Assembly (NCBI GenBank): GCA_964544155.1
Contig: CAZJAH010000004.1
Coordinates: 76,962 to 140,961 of the forward strand
Direction: 5' to 3'
DNA from: CAZJAH01 sp964544155
GTDB lineage: Bacteria > Bacteroidota > Ignavibacteria > Kapaibacteriales > UBA2268
Length of the DNA stretch: 64,000 nucleotides
This document shows, piece after piece, positions 1 through 10,800 of this stretch. Position 1 is the stretch's first letter; each line of letters starts with the position of its first letter. The notes under the pieces were generated by a model. The model had not been told where the DNA came from and searched no databases. It was given only the letters and a program-made list of their open reading frames with translations. The position numbers and the translations under genes are program-made.

Positions 1-48
1 TACATCGGGATCATCTTCAATTATTAGTATTTTTTTTGTTTCTTTCAT
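1..48 (-). CDS. Response regulator, N-terminal fragment (runs off left edge)
   Basis: An ATG at 46-48 on the minus strand opens a frame that stays open to the window edge and encodes 16 residues, MKETKKILIIEDDPDV. A short lysine-rich start, a hydrophobic strand (ILII) and an acidic EDD triplet are how receiver domains of response regulators begin; the acidic pair binds the metal needed for phosphorylation. The frame overlaps the last 32 bases of the histidine kinase gene in a different frame, so the two are probably translationally coupled and form a two-component pair. The output domain lies outside the window. The call rests on 16 residues and on context. Confidence 0.6.
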   Translation of the reverse strand, partial: MKETKKILIIEDDPDV

Positions 49-3000
49 CAACTGAATTAATTGGTAAAACTATTGAAAAAACTGATCCTCTGCCCTTTTT
101 GCTTTCGACAAGTATACCTGCACCGATCTTATCGGCACAGGTCTTAACTATTGACAGACCGATTCCTGAACCGGTTATGGCGCTGACTTCTTCGCTCCTT
201 CTGAAGGGTTCGAAGAGTTTCTGAATATCGTTTTCAGAGATTCCGATTCCCCGGTCTTTAACTGACAGTTGTAGTTCCCTATTATTTTTCTTAATATCGA
301 CAAGCACCTCTTTTCCCGGATCCGAATATTTGCAGGCATTTGACAGAATATTGCTCAAGATATGGTATAGCAGGTTGGGGTCGGTTTTAAGTGTGACCTT
401 TTCACCGGGCTCGTTCAAAATTATTTCATGGCGGTGGCGGTCAGTAATAGTAATTTCTTCAATAACGCCCAGAACAAGTTCATTGATGTCAGTGAGCTGT
501 TCTTTATAAGCCAGCCTTCCTGCTTCGCTTTTGCCATATGTGAGTACGTTTTCGAGCATTCTTACCATATTTCTTGTAGAATGCCTTATTTTATCGAGAT
601 GCTTGATGAATTTTTCTCTGTTATCGGTATCAAAGAAGTTTTCAAGCAGGTTTGCCGATGATAAAATAACGCTTAGCGGTGTGCGGTATTCATGCGAAAC
701 GGTAGTAATGAACTGCGATTTCAGCTCATTTAGTTCTTTCTCTCTCTCGAACGCCACCGCCATATCCTGCTGTGCTTTAAGCAAATGCTCTTCTGTTTTC
801 TTTCTGGCCATGATTTCGAATCTCAGCTCCTGAAGGGTTTCTTCGAGTTGGCTTGTACGGGTTTTAACTCGGCTTTCCAGTTCCTTGTTGAGCATTTGTA
901 TTTCCAGCTCGGCGTGCTTTCTTGTAGTTATATCACTCATTACTGTCACGAATTTGTCTGCCGAAACCATGAATGCCGTCAGAAGCAGCCATTTACCAAA
1001 AGATTTAACATATAATTCCCTGCTGTGGCTTTTGCCTTTTGAAATTTTTTCAAAAAATTCATCAAGAAGCAGGGAATTAATATCAAATTCATTCAATAGG
1101 GTTCTTGCGTCGGTACCTTTAACTTCGTTTGTGCTCAGGCCTGTCATTTTCAAATAAGCTTCATTAACTTCTCTGACGATAGCGTTAGAAGGATTCCCAT
1201 TATTATCATAAACAATTTCCTGCAGCAATATACCGTCAGCCATATTCTCAAATAATGAGCGGTATTTTTCTTCAGCCTGTTTGATCAATGTGATATCTCT
1301 TGCCGAGCACAAAATTGAAGTAATCCTGTTTTTGGTATTGAATTCAGGTATCAAGTGCCACTCGAATATTTTGCTTTTTAGCTGTATGATCCTTATTAGA
1401 GGCTTTTGAGTACTGAAGACCCTTTCGGCTGTTTCTTTGAATTTCCGCAGGAATTCTTCTTCGAGGCCCAGCATGTTCAGCTTGTCATTCCTGAAGCTTT
1501 TAATATCGATTCCCAGTACATCTATACCTGCCGAATTAACGTACTCTATTCTGAGCTCTTTATCAAAGCGGGTGATTATATCGGGAGTGTTTTCGGTTAA
1601 TATCCGGTATTTTTTTTCGCTTTCACGGATAGCTATTTCAGAGATTTTACTTTCGGTAATATCGCTCACATAAAAGGCCAGCATCCACTCATCATTTTTT
1701 CCGATAGAGAATATGTGTGTATGAAGATATTTGAACATGCCGTTTCTGAGCAGAAGCTCTCTTTCGAATGTTGCATCAACATTTTTTTGGTTTTCAAAAA
1801 TATTTTTAAAATCTATCGTGGCGAATACATCCTCATTACCTTCTATGGGCCTGCAGTTGGTATCGAAATCCTCAACTAAAGTACCGAGCATATTATCCCG
1901 TGGCATATCGAATATATGTTCCATGCCCGGATTCCATTCGGTTATGATGCCGTTGGAATCGGCGAGCATTATGCCGCCGGGTATTTGTTCCACTACAGTT
2001 CTGAACTTGTGTTCGCTTTTAATTAGCGCTTCGGCAGAAAGCTTGCTTTTAGTGATATCCCTGGCAACGATTGTCAGCCCCGCGAATTCACCGCTGCTGT
2101 CTAATCGTGGGGATATCTTAGCGTTATACCAGAGAACACCGTCTTCGACTTCTATATGATATTCAAATTCTTTAACTTCTCCTGAGTCATAGACATTTTT
2201 TATACATTCACTAAGCCTTGTGCCTATTTCGGGGGGTAAAACATCTGCGTAATGTTTCCCTAAGAAAAATTCCGGCGGTGCTATCAGGGCACCTGCGTAA
2301 TTCGGCTGGAAATAATTTATAAAAACACCGTTCCGGTCCAGCACAAAAACAAGGTCATCCATTGACATAATAGTTGACCTCAGCTGTTCTTCACTCTCCC
2401 GGAGCGCGGTCTTAAGGCCTTCGATGTCGCTAATATCGAGTATTATGCCTCTAATCCCTGAGAAAATGCCGTTTTGAATTATGGAATTAATATAAAGAAT
2501 TACAGGAAATATGTTGGCATGCTTTGATACGGCGCTGTATTCGGATGCTATGGTTTGTTTGTGGCCCTGATGTGCTAATTTTTTAAAATTTTCGAGGATA
2601 GAATTTCTCTGAGTGCTGGCAAACAGCTCCCAAAATCCTGCTTTTGATTTAATCTGATCTTCGGTGTAATTAAATCTGCCGAGTCCGAAAATATTCATAT
2701 ACGATATCCGGCCATTCTCATCAGTTTCGAAAACTGCCTGTGGCAGCATATTGATCAGGTCTTTATATTGTTCGCGGCTTTGGCTAAGCTTCCCGCTTAT
2801 CATATTTTTTTCGGTAACATCCCACATGGTACACATGATCCCAACCAGCTCAGATCTGTTGAAGATGGGCGATTTATAAAAAACAAAATCTCTTTCTTCC
2901 TTATCGGACATTCGTACTTTGCTTTCATAGACCAGGGTTTTGAGCTTGTTTAGTATTTCGAGGTCATGGCTGTAATAAACCATAGCCAGTTCTTCACCAT

Positions 3001-3502
3001 ATTTATTCTTTAAATCAAGTGGAGTTTTACCGAGTATTTCCGCTTTATCCATCCCGAGCATATCCCGGGAAAAACGTTTGTTACAGCCGATATATCTTGC
3101 TTTAGTATCCTTGTAAAACACCGGCGCGGGTATTAAGTCTAGAATTTTATCCAGATGAGCCCTGCTTGTATCGTTAAGGTCAGGTAGAAATACTCTTTCC
3201 TGCAGTTCATCATTAATGGCTTTCACCGCTTTGAGGAATAATGCTGATGTGGCTTCTTCAGGGCTGGCTTCTAAGAGAGGTTTTTTATTAATTTCATAAA
3301 GTTCTTTATTCCCTATTGTAATATATTCATGAGAACAACCGTTAAGATTTTTTACAACAGGCTGTGTTAACAAAAAAACACCGGGCATATCGGGATTGTA
3401 ATTATCCCCGAGTGAAACGCTGATACCATGATCCCGCAATTTTTCGGCAAGCCCGGAGAGCATTTGGCTGCTATCAGATAATATCAACAGCTGTTTTGTC
3501 AT
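17..3502 (-). CDS. Multi-PAS hybrid-type sensor histidine kinase
   Basis: This 1161-residue protein is a sensor kinase without clear membrane segments, so it probably senses signals in the cytoplasm. About six PAS domains follow one another from roughly residue 115 to 870 (openings such as LIPAPVFYKD, MLPQAVFETD, QIPGGIMLAD and NTPDIITRFD). A coiled coil (about 875-930) follows, then a HisKA domain with phospho-acceptor His937 in FITTVSHEYRTPL. The ATPase domain has an N box (NILSNACKYSD), a G1 box (DRGIGIS), an F box (FEPF) and a G2 box (GSGIGLS). The first 100 residues begin QLLILSDSSQ and resemble a receiver fold without the acidic pocket. The adjacent regulator beginning at base 48 is the likely phosphotransfer partner. 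The signal is unknown. Confidence 0.93.
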   Translation of the reverse strand: MTKQLLILSDSSQMLSGLAEKLRDHGISVSLGDNYNPDMPGVFLLTQPVVKNLNGCSHEYITIGNKELYEINKKPLLEASPEEATSALFLKAVKAINDELQERVFLPDLNDTSRAHLDKILDLIPAPVFYKDTKARYIGCNKRFSRDMLGMDKAEILGKTPLDLKNKYGEELAMVYYSHDLEILNKLKTLVYESKVRMSDKEERDFVFYKSPIFNRSELVGIMCTMWDVTEKNMISGKLSQSREQYKDLINMLPQAVFETDENGRISYMNIFGLGRFNYTEDQIKSKAGFWELFASTQRNSILENFKKLAHQGHKQTIASEYSAVSKHANIFPVILYINSIIQNGIFSGIRGIILDISDIEGLKTALRESEEQLRSTIMSMDDLVFVLDRNGVFINYFQPNYAGALIAPPEFFLGKHYADVLPPEIGTRLSECIKNVYDSGEVKEFEYHIEVEDGVLWYNAKISPRLDSSGEFAGLTIVARDITKSKLSAEALIKSEHKFRTVVEQIPGGIMLADSNGIITEWNPGMEHIFDMPRDNMLGTLVEDFDTNCRPIEGNEDVFATIDFKNIFENQKNVDATFERELLLRNGMFKYLHTHIFSIGKNDEWMLAFYVSDITESKISEIAIRESEKKYRILTENTPDIITRFDKELRIEYVNSAGIDVLGIDIKSFRNDKLNMLGLEEEFLRKFKETAERVFSTQKPLIRIIQLKSKIFEWHLIPEFNTKNRITSILCSARDITLIKQAEEKYRSLFENMADGILLQEIVYDNNGNPSNAIVREVNEAYLKMTGLSTNEVKGTDARTLLNEFDINSLLLDEFFEKISKGKSHSRELYVKSFGKWLLLTAFMVSADKFVTVMSDITTRKHAELEIQMLNKELESRVKTRTSQLEETLQELRFEIMARKKTEEHLLKAQQDMAVAFEREKELNELKSQFITTVSHEYRTPLSVILSSANLLENFFDTDNREKFIKHLDKIRHSTRNMVRMLENVLTYGKSEAGRLAYKEQLTDINELVLGVIEEITITDRHRHEIILNEPGEKVTLKTDPNLLYHILSNILSNACKYSDPGKEVLVDIKKNNRELQLSVKDRGIGISENDIQKLFEPFRRSEEVSAITGSGIGLSIVKTCADKIGAGILVESKKGRGSVFSIVLPINSVDERNKKNTNN

Positions 3503-3855
3503 GATAATTTTCTTTGAAACAATGTAATATTAATTTTGTTATTAAAAATAAATACCGGACAGGCCTTTGTTATTTATCGGCCAATATACAAAATTGATAA
3601 TAATTATGCGTGAAATTTAAAATATATTGCACAAGGCATTGAAATATATTAAATTTAAGTTTTGTGAAACCATACAAAAAGGATATTTATCGAAAATTGC
3701 TGCTACTTTTTATGTTTTAAAGATTTAAAGACCCGGTAAAAATAATTTCCGGGCGATAAAAATAGGTTATTTTTGTATTTACCTGATTCATTCAGGACGG
3801 TTGATAAAATACGATGTATATTGTCTTAAATTTTTTATTTTGGTTTAATGATTAA
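3503..3855. other. 353-base divergent intergenic region
   Basis: This AT-rich gap separates the minus-strand kinase gene from plus-strand sprA, so it should hold promoters for both. I see no RNA gene, strong hairpin or conserved small frame. A Bacteroidetes-style minus-7 match (TATTTTTG, 3768-3775) has no TTG partner upstream. A sigma-70-like TTGATA at 3801-3806 lacks a convincing minus-10 at the right distance. No promoter is assigned. Confidence 0.5.
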
Positions 3856-6800
3856 TTGAGCGGCAGTTTTTATATAATATTCTCAAAGCTGTTATTATGG
3901 GCTTTGCTTATTACTCTCAGCAGTAATTTTCTCTACTCACAGGATGAAAGCCTGTTCCGCGTAGATGAATCACTATTTGATGGCGATACTGTCAGGCAAA
4001 CCAGGCTTCGCTTCTTAAAAGCTCCTGATATCAAAAGGCTCGATCCGGGATATAGATTCGATAATAAGCGAATACCTCCGGGATATGAACGAAATTATGC
4101 AATCGATACAGCCAAAGGTACTTACCACTTTAGCGAACAAATAGAAGGCATAGATATTACGCCTGAATATGAGATTGGGCTGAATGAGTATCTCTTAAAG
4201 AGGAAAGAGCAGATCCAGGAGCAAACCTGGGATTCACTCATTACAAGATATGATATCAAGAAAGCTCTCTCCGGGGGAGATCTGGCGCGGCTTATGGCGC
4301 AGTCAACCGGCCTTACGATTCCTCTGCCGCCAAACCCGCTTATGGGCATTTTCGGCAAGCCTGAGATAAGCATCAATGTTAACGGTGAAGTTAACCTCAG
4401 AGTGGGCTGGCGATGGGATTCGCAAAATCTGGGTACTGTATCGGCTTTCGGCCAGACTCAGTCTTCGCCTTTGTTCCATCAGGATATAAGGGTGCAGGTA
4501 AACGGCCGTATAGGCGATAAACTCAAGCTGAATACCGACTGGAACACCAGAAGGACATTTGACTATGATAATAAATTCAAAGTCGGTTATGAAGGCTACG
4601 ACGACGATATAATTAAACTTGTGGAAGTTGGCAACGTTTCTCTACCGCTAAATTCTTCACTTATCGGGGGCGGACAGGCGCTTTTCGGGGTAAGAGCAGA
4701 TTTTCAGTTCGGGCCGCTTTTCCTGAAAACACTTTTCTCGCAAAGAAGAGGGCAAAGAAAATTCGTTGATGTCAGGGGCGGGGTCAGCAAGCAGCAGTTC
4801 TCCATAAGAGCTTATGACTGGTCTAAAAACCACTTTTTCCTCGATCTTTCTTACAAAGATGTTTATAAGGAATATTTCCAGTATTCTACACCTGTAACAC
4901 CTTCATCAAGGCTGGCGGATTCGTTAAGGATAGGCAGAATCGAAGTCTGGGAAGCGCAGGTTGACCAGAAAAACCCCCACCAATCAGCATCCGTTGCGAT
5001 TGCCGACCTGCGCGGCGTACGAAGGGAAATGGATGAGAACTACGGGCCGGCTGAAAAAAATGCTACCATAGAAACCGGAAGGGTTGCCCGCGGTAATTTC
5101 ATTAGGCTCGATTCAATGCGCTATGATGTTGACTATAACCTTGGCACCCTTACCATAGAAAACCTTAGGCCGGACAGGTACTATGCCGTAAGTTATAAGA
5201 TAGAAGGCGCCACCGACGATAACATTGATGATGTATATTTCGGAACATTTGCCAATGAAATTGGCCGGGGCGATACGCTCTTGCTTAAACTTGTATATCA
5301 TCCTAATATGCAGCCCGGATTCGGCGTTCTTTGGGACAGGCAGATGAAAAACATTTACTCCATAAACGCATCGAACGTAAATATTAATGAAACAAGTGTC
5401 AATCTCTGGTATATCAGGCAGTCTAATGATTCGACGGATGTTCTCGAAGGTGCTCCCGATAAGCTGGTAACTATATTCGGTGTCGACCAGGTGAATAATT
5501 CAACAGGTAATGCCCCTCCTGACGGAGTATTTGATTTAAAGCCCCCATTTTTTAATCCAATAACGGGCGAAATCACTTTTCCCCATCCGGAACCTTTTGA
5601 CTCTCTTTTGATAGAGTATTTTACAGAGCTTGGCAATCCCGAGCTTGCAAACCAATACAGGTTTCCTGATGTTTATGATACTACTTACGATATTGCAGCC
5701 AGAAATACATCAAGGGACAGGTTCGTAATATCCGGCGAAGTATCGGGACGTCAGACCAACAGGATATCGCTCGGATCCTTCAATCTTTCTCCGGGAAGCG
5801 TAAGGGTAACTCTGGACGGCGTGCCATTAAGAGAGTTTGAAGATTACATTGTGGATTATTACTCAGGGACTTTGACCCTAAGAAATCCCAGGGCTACACT
5901 GCCAAACGCGAATCTCAAGATAGAATACGAACAGCAGGACATATTTAATATTTCGACCCGTACCCTGATGGGCCTGCGGGCTGATTATAATATATTAAAA
6001 TCGCGGCACGCTAATGCCGGATTAGGCATGACTCTAATGCACTATGACCAGTCGGCGCTCATAGATAGGGTAAGGCTGGGCGAAGAGCCGGTATCGAATA
6101 CCATGCTAGGATTCGACGGTACATTTAACTGGGATACACCCTGGCTCACTAAATTGATAGACTTGCTGCCTTTTTACGACACAAAGGCCAAATCATCTAT
6201 CACGGCAAGAGCCGAATGGGCGCTGATGCTCCCGAATCCGAATAAAAGAACATCCGAGATAAGCTCCGATCAAGGCGAATCTGTTGTTTACATAGATGAT
6301 TTCGAAGGAGCGCAAAGATATATTTCCCTCGGGCTTAACGCCACACAGTGGCAGCATTCATCGCAGCCTACCGATACAACATTATGGCCCAACGCGGAGG
6401 ACGCTTCCTTATACAGAGGTAAGCTCTTCTGGTACCAGTATTTTATTCCGAGGGTCAGGCTGCGTGATGTTTATCCAAATAATAAAACATACCAGACAGG
6501 TAATCAAAACATCAATCCGCTCGAGATCACTTTCGACCCGGATCGTCGCGGTATATATAACAGGAATTTTGAATATCTGGAAGAAGACCATCCGGGATAT
6601 CAGGAAGGAAGTCCTGTATTTTCTCAGCAGCCTGAAAACAGGCGAAAGATCTGGGGCGGTATGATGAGGCTCTTTTCGGCCTTTAATACCAATTTCGATA
6701 CAGAAAATATCGAGTTTGTTGAGATCATGCTTAAAATAAATCAATGGGAACCCGGCAATACCAAGATGTTTGTGGATATAGGGCAGATCAGCGAAGATAT

Positions 6801-9800
6801 TATTCCCAATAACTCACTCGATACAGAAGATGGAATTACCGAGGATAATACTTATCCGAATAATATTATCGATGCCGGCGAAGATAGAGGTATAGATGCG
6901 ATACTTGATAATGTGGAAAAGGAAACCTATCCTGAGCCGCTTAACCTTGAAGATGATCCCGCGAGGGATAATTATGCATTTGATTTTTATAAAGATGACA
7001 GAGAACGCGATGAAAATGATTTTGTAAATTATAATAATTTTGAAGGTAATTCTACAATTTCGGAATTAGGCCAGTTTCCGGATACAGAAATACTTAACAA
7101 AAGTAACGGTCAGTCCATATCACTCGCTAATGATTATTTTGTTTATGAAATAAATCTTGAGCCCGATCCGAATATCAACACACAGATAGTCGGCGGGAAC
7201 CCTGATAAGGGCTGGTTTCTATATAGGATTCCCATCAGGAAACCCAGCTACAGGGTGGGTAATCCCCTGTTTTCACATATTCAATATGTAAGAGTAAGGT
7301 TCCAGGGCGGTATCTTCCGCGGGCAGATCGCCGATTGGCGGCTTGTCGGCTCGCAATGGCAGAGAATAAGCAATTTCCAAAATGTACCCCCTGATGACAG
7401 CGTACTGTCTTTGGCTTTTGTCAATCTGTGGGAAAACGCCGGCCCGCCCGATTTTTATGAAATGCCTCCGGGAGTAAGTGCCCCCAGGCAGCTTAATAAT
7501 CCCGACCCAACGCAGGATATAAGGATGAATGAGCAGTCTCTTGCCATCAGCGTGAAAAATTTAAAACCCAGTGAGGAGAGAATGGCAACGAGAATTTTCA
7601 GGCCTCTAGACTTATTCTTTTACAAAAAACTTAAGTTTTTTATACACGGGGACGGCACAATGCCTGGAAGCGTAATGCCGGGAGCAAAACCCCAGGCGTA
7701 TGCCTTCGTAAGATTCGGTATCGATTCCAGCAACTATTACGAATACCGCAGGCCGCTAATCAGAGGATGGCAGGATATTTCTATCGACCTTGCTAAATTA
7801 ACTTCAATAAAGCAGATTAGGGATACTTCCAATTTGTTTGAAAGGCAAATTATCGGAATTGAAGGCGACGATCTCGGATATTTCGCGATCAAAGGCAGCC
7901 CTATACTTACCAGAGTACAGTTCTTCGGATTTGGTATAGCCAACGAATCCGAAAATTTCCAGGAACTCGAGGCTACAATGTGGGTAAACGAATTAAGGCT
8001 GGTGGAAGCTGAAGACGGCGCTGATTGGGCAGGCGTCGCCAGCGTTGATATGCAGCTTGCAGATATTGGTTCTATTAACGCCAGCTTCAGGAATTCTCAA
8101 CCTAATTTCCACAGCCTGGAAGAACGCTTTGGTAATAGAAAAACCACTACCGACTGGTCTGTATCCATGCAGGGCAATCTTGATAAATTCGCGCCTAAAT
8201 CGTTCCAGTCAATGAAACTGCCAATCAATTATACACATACCGAGTTTATGGAAGACCCGGAATTTGTCGCCAATAGTGATGTTAATATTGAAGAAGCCGC
8301 GAACGCGGCTTACAGACAGGCTTATGACAGAGCCATAGATAATGGCGCGAGCCCCGATGAAGCAGACAGAATAGGTGACCTGGCAAGGGAGGAAATACTC
8401 ATGAGCTCTCAAACTATGAAAGTGCAGGACAGCTGGGCTATGACCGGTGTTAAACTCGGCCTTCCGATTAAGAACTGGTTAATAGATGACACTTTTAATA
8501 AAATAACCATCGGCTATTCTTACTCGCAGGAGTACGAACGGTCTTATCTGTATGAAAAACGCTTCAACTGGATGTGGAGGCTGACTTTAGAGTATTCTGT
8601 TCCTATTTCGGAATTATTAACCCTTAAACCTCTCGGCTGGGCGGAAAATGTTCCCATACTCGGCACTTACAGCGGGCTTAAGCTGAACTTCCTGCCAAAC
8701 AACTTCTCGGCCGGGCTTAACATGACCCGTAGAAGGCAAACCGAGAAATCGCGTTACCTGGACTTTGCCAGCCCTGTGATACGCGACTTTACAGCTAACA
8801 GAACAGCCCAGATACAATGGAAATTATCTGAAGGCGGATTTCTTAACCCGGCGTTCGATTATACCATGAATTCGTATAGCACATTGGTACCCTTTGAATT
8901 TGATGAAAACGGAATGCAGAGAACCGGTAGTGAAATAGCCAATGCCATATTTTTTAATGACGGGCAGCTAATTGATTTCGGAAAAAACACACAGCATACA
9001 CAAACTGTTAACATTAATCTTCAGCCAAGAATACCGGATGTTGGCGGCATTAATAATTACCTGGATATTACCGGTTCATTTAATACCACATATAATTGGC
9101 AGGACCCCCTGCAGCCGGATCCGAGGATCAGGGATGTTGCCAAAAATGCCAGCTGGAATAATTCGATCCGTTTTAATGCCGGGCTTAGACTTAAGAGCAT
9201 GGCTGACAACTGGTTCGGTGTGCAGCCGCCTCCAAGGCGGCCTGGTATGGGCAGAGGCAGGCAGGCCGAGCCTGACACAGCAAAAAGTGCTGAGTCTAAA
9301 AGCTTCACTGAATCGCTGGGGCTGGGATTAAAAACAATTTTCCTGGATTGGGAAAAACTTGATTTCATCTTCAATCAGACTAATTCTTCCATGAATCCCG
9401 GCGTATTCGGGGGTAACGGCCTGACAAACTTCTGGGGACGCGGAATGACTTTCCGCGAAAGCCAAAATACTTACGGGCCGAGTTTTGCGTATCAATTAGG
9501 GCTTATATCCAATCCGCACGGTGGTTTTAATTTCGTTCCTTCGGGGAGCTTCCCATGGTTTGCTTTTGATTCATATACCGGGCTTAGGCCGCCAAACGCA
9601 GTTATGCAGGATAATTATTCCCAGCAGACTACTTTTGAGATAAAGACTACAAGGCAGCTTTGGGAGGGAGCGGACCTCGACTTAAACTGGTCGACCTCGC
9701 TGGGATACAGCCGCGATCAGACTGTCGTTACCGATGAATTCGGTGTACCGACATTTAAGAATATCATCGCAATGGAAAACCTGAACAGGACCTTTATTAT

Positions 9801-10662
9801 GATGCCAACGATATTCGGATTCAACGTTTTCAATAATACTATTGACAATGTTGTTAATATTTTCGAAGATAGAAGTACTGAGGTAGATTCCCTCAACGAA
9901 GTTCAGTATAACAGGGATTTGCAGCGTACACTCTCAGGAGCATTCTATGACGGGCTGGAAGCATTCTCAATATTCGGAGGCTCGGCAGGCAGGTTCCTTC
10001 CAGCCATTAACTGGGCTATCCGGTGGGAAGGGCTTGAAGAATGGGAACTGTGGCAGGGGCTCATCAAACGCATGTCGGTTGAACATTCATATGTATCAAC
10101 TTACCAGGAGAACGTGGAAATAACTGATGACGGCAGGTCGGTTCAAAGTCAGATGGCACAGTACGGTTTCCAGCCATTTGTCGGCGTGACAGCTACTTTC
10201 GATGATGATAAACTCGACGGCAATCTTACGGCTAACTTCAGGATTGCAACACAATCATCATTTACGCTTAATTCCGCGGCGAGATCGACTATATCGCGGC
10301 AGAGTACCACAGAGATCACTGGACAGGCTGCTTATACCATGAAAGGCTTTGAGTTCCCCTTATTCGGGCTGATCCTGGAGAATGATTTCGAGCTAAGCTT
10401 TATGGCTACTTACAAAAACAATGACAGAGCAACTTATGACCTGCTTAACAGGGATACTTTCAACAATAATGAAGGCCAGACACTCGACGGCAATACACAA
10501 ATCATTCTCGAGCCAAGAGCTAGATACTCCATGAGCAACAGGGTTACGGCTTCGTTCTTTGTACGCTATGAAGGAACCTTCACCGAAGGAGCTGCTCAGC
10601 CCGGCTTCCATACTACCCAGGTAGGCCTGGATATCAGGATATCAATCGCCGGCGGCAGATAA
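3856..10662 (+). CDS. sprA: SprA, T9SS outer-membrane translocon
   Basis: This 2268-residue protein matches SprA (also called Sov), the giant outer-membrane beta-barrel that forms the protein-conducting channel of the type IX secretion system. Known homologues are about 2400 residues. An N-terminal signal peptide (hydrophobic core LLLWALLITLSSNF, then YSQDES) directs export. The body is rich in amphipathic, aromatic strands (for example NYLDITGSFNTTYNW) and ends in a strand (QVGLDIRISIAGGR) suited to barrel insertion. No ATG fits the signal peptide: the ATG at 3849 hits a stop after two codons, so the TTG at 3856 is the best start. No other T9SS core gene adjoins it. Five candidate substrates are encoded elsewhere in this window. 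Confidence 0.93.
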   Translation: MSGSFYIIFSKLLLWALLITLSSNFLYSQDESLFRVDESLFDGDTVRQTRLRFLKAPDIKRLDPGYRFDNKRIPPGYERNYAIDTAKGTYHFSEQIEGIDITPEYEIGLNEYLLKRKEQIQEQTWDSLITRYDIKKALSGGDLARLMAQSTGLTIPLPPNPLMGIFGKPEISINVNGEVNLRVGWRWDSQNLGTVSAFGQTQSSPLFHQDIRVQVNGRIGDKLKLNTDWNTRRTFDYDNKFKVGYEGYDDDIIKLVEVGNVSLPLNSSLIGGGQALFGVRADFQFGPLFLKTLFSQRRGQRKFVDVRGGVSKQQFSIRAYDWSKNHFFLDLSYKDVYKEYFQYSTPVTPSSRLADSLRIGRIEVWEAQVDQKNPHQSASVAIADLRGVRREMDENYGPAEKNATIETGRVARGNFIRLDSMRYDVDYNLGTLTIENLRPDRYYAVSYKIEGATDDNIDDVYFGTFANEIGRGDTLLLKLVYHPNMQPGFGVLWDRQMKNIYSINASNVNINETSVNLWYIRQSNDSTDVLEGAPDKLVTIFGVDQVNNSTGNAPPDGVFDLKPPFFNPITGEITFPHPEPFDSLLIEYFTELGNPELANQYRFPDVYDTTYDIAARNTSRDRFVISGEVSGRQTNRISLGSFNLSPGSVRVTLDGVPLREFEDYIVDYYSGTLTLRNPRATLPNANLKIEYEQQDIFNISTRTLMGLRADYNILKSRHANAGLGMTLMHYDQSALIDRVRLGEEPVSNTMLGFDGTFNWDTPWLTKLIDLLPFYDTKAKSSITARAEWALMLPNPNKRTSEISSDQGESVVYIDDFEGAQRYISLGLNATQWQHSSQPTDTTLWPNAEDASLYRGKLFWYQYFIPRVRLRDVYPNNKTYQTGNQNINPLEITFDPDRRGIYNRNFEYLEEDHPGYQEGSPVFSQQPENRRKIWGGMMRLFSAFNTNFDTENIEFVEIMLKINQWEPGNTKMFVDIGQISEDIIPNNSLDTEDGITEDNTYPNNIIDAGEDRGIDAILDNVEKETYPEPLNLEDDPARDNYAFDFYKDDRERDENDFVNYNNFEGNSTISELGQFPDTEILNKSNGQSISLANDYFVYEINLEPDPNINTQIVGGNPDKGWFLYRIPIRKPSYRVGNPLFSHIQYVRVRFQGGIFRGQIADWRLVGSQWQRISNFQNVPPDDSVLSLAFVNLWENAGPPDFYEMPPGVSAPRQLNNPDPTQDIRMNEQSLAISVKNLKPSEERMATRIFRPLDLFFYKKLKFFIHGDGTMPGSVMPGAKPQAYAFVRFGIDSSNYYEYRRPLIRGWQDISIDLAKLTSIKQIRDTSNLFERQIIGIEGDDLGYFAIKGSPILTRVQFFGFGIANESENFQELEATMWVNELRLVEAEDGADWAGVASVDMQLADIGSINASFRNSQPNFHSLEERFGNRKTTTDWSVSMQGNLDKFAPKSFQSMKLPINYTHTEFMEDPEFVANSDVNIEEAANAAYRQAYDRAIDNGASPDEADRIGDLAREEILMSSQTMKVQDSWAMTGVKLGLPIKNWLIDDTFNKITIGYSYSQEYERSYLYEKRFNWMWRLTLEYSVPISELLTLKPLGWAENVPILGTYSGLKLNFLPNNFSAGLNMTRRRQTEKSRYLDFASPVIRDFTANRTAQIQWKLSEGGFLNPAFDYTMNSYSTLVPFEFDENGMQRTGSEIANAIFFNDGQLIDFGKNTQHTQTVNINLQPRIPDVGGINNYLDITGSFNTTYNWQDPLQPDPRIRDVAKNASWNNSIRFNAGLRLKSMADNWFGVQPPPRRPGMGRGRQAEPDTAKSAESKSFTESLGLGLKTIFLDWEKLDFIFNQTNSSMNPGVFGGNGLTNFWGRGMTFRESQNTYGPSFAYQLGLISNPHGGFNFVPSGSFPWFAFDSYTGLRPPNAVMQDNYSQQTTFEIKTTRQLWEGADLDLNWSTSLGYSRDQTVVTDEFGVPTFKNIIAMENLNRTFIMMPTIFGFNVFNNTIDNVVNIFEDRSTEVDSLNEVQYNRDLQRTLSGAFYDGLEAFSIFGGSAGRFLPAINWAIRWEGLEEWELWQGLIKRMSVEHSYVSTYQENVEITDDGRSVQSQMAQYGFQPFVGVTATFDDDKLDGNLTANFRIATQSSFTLNSAARSTISRQSTTEITGQAAYTMKGFEFPLFGLILENDFELSFMATYKNNDRATYDLLNRDTFNNNEGQTLDGNTQIILEPRARYSMSNRVTASFFVRYEGTFTEGAAQPGFHTTQVGLDIRISIAGGR

Positions 10663-10800
10663 TACCTGTATTCTATTAATAAAATTGTTGAAAATACGTA
10701 AAAATTATCTCGTTATATTAAAATATAGTCATTATTAATCCCTCGATTAATTTTCACATAAAAAATTTATTTGTTAGATTTTTTTATGAAGAGTTTTTCA

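Noticed and set aside
3768..3775. Bacteroidetes-type minus-7 promoter box TATTTTTG upstream of sprA
   Set aside because: No TTG element lies at the expected distance upstream, and better promoters elsewhere in the window look like sigma-70 sites.
9057..9374. Minus-strand frame of 105 codons inside sprA
   Set aside because: It lies wholly within the conserved SprA coding region and shows no independent evidence of coding.
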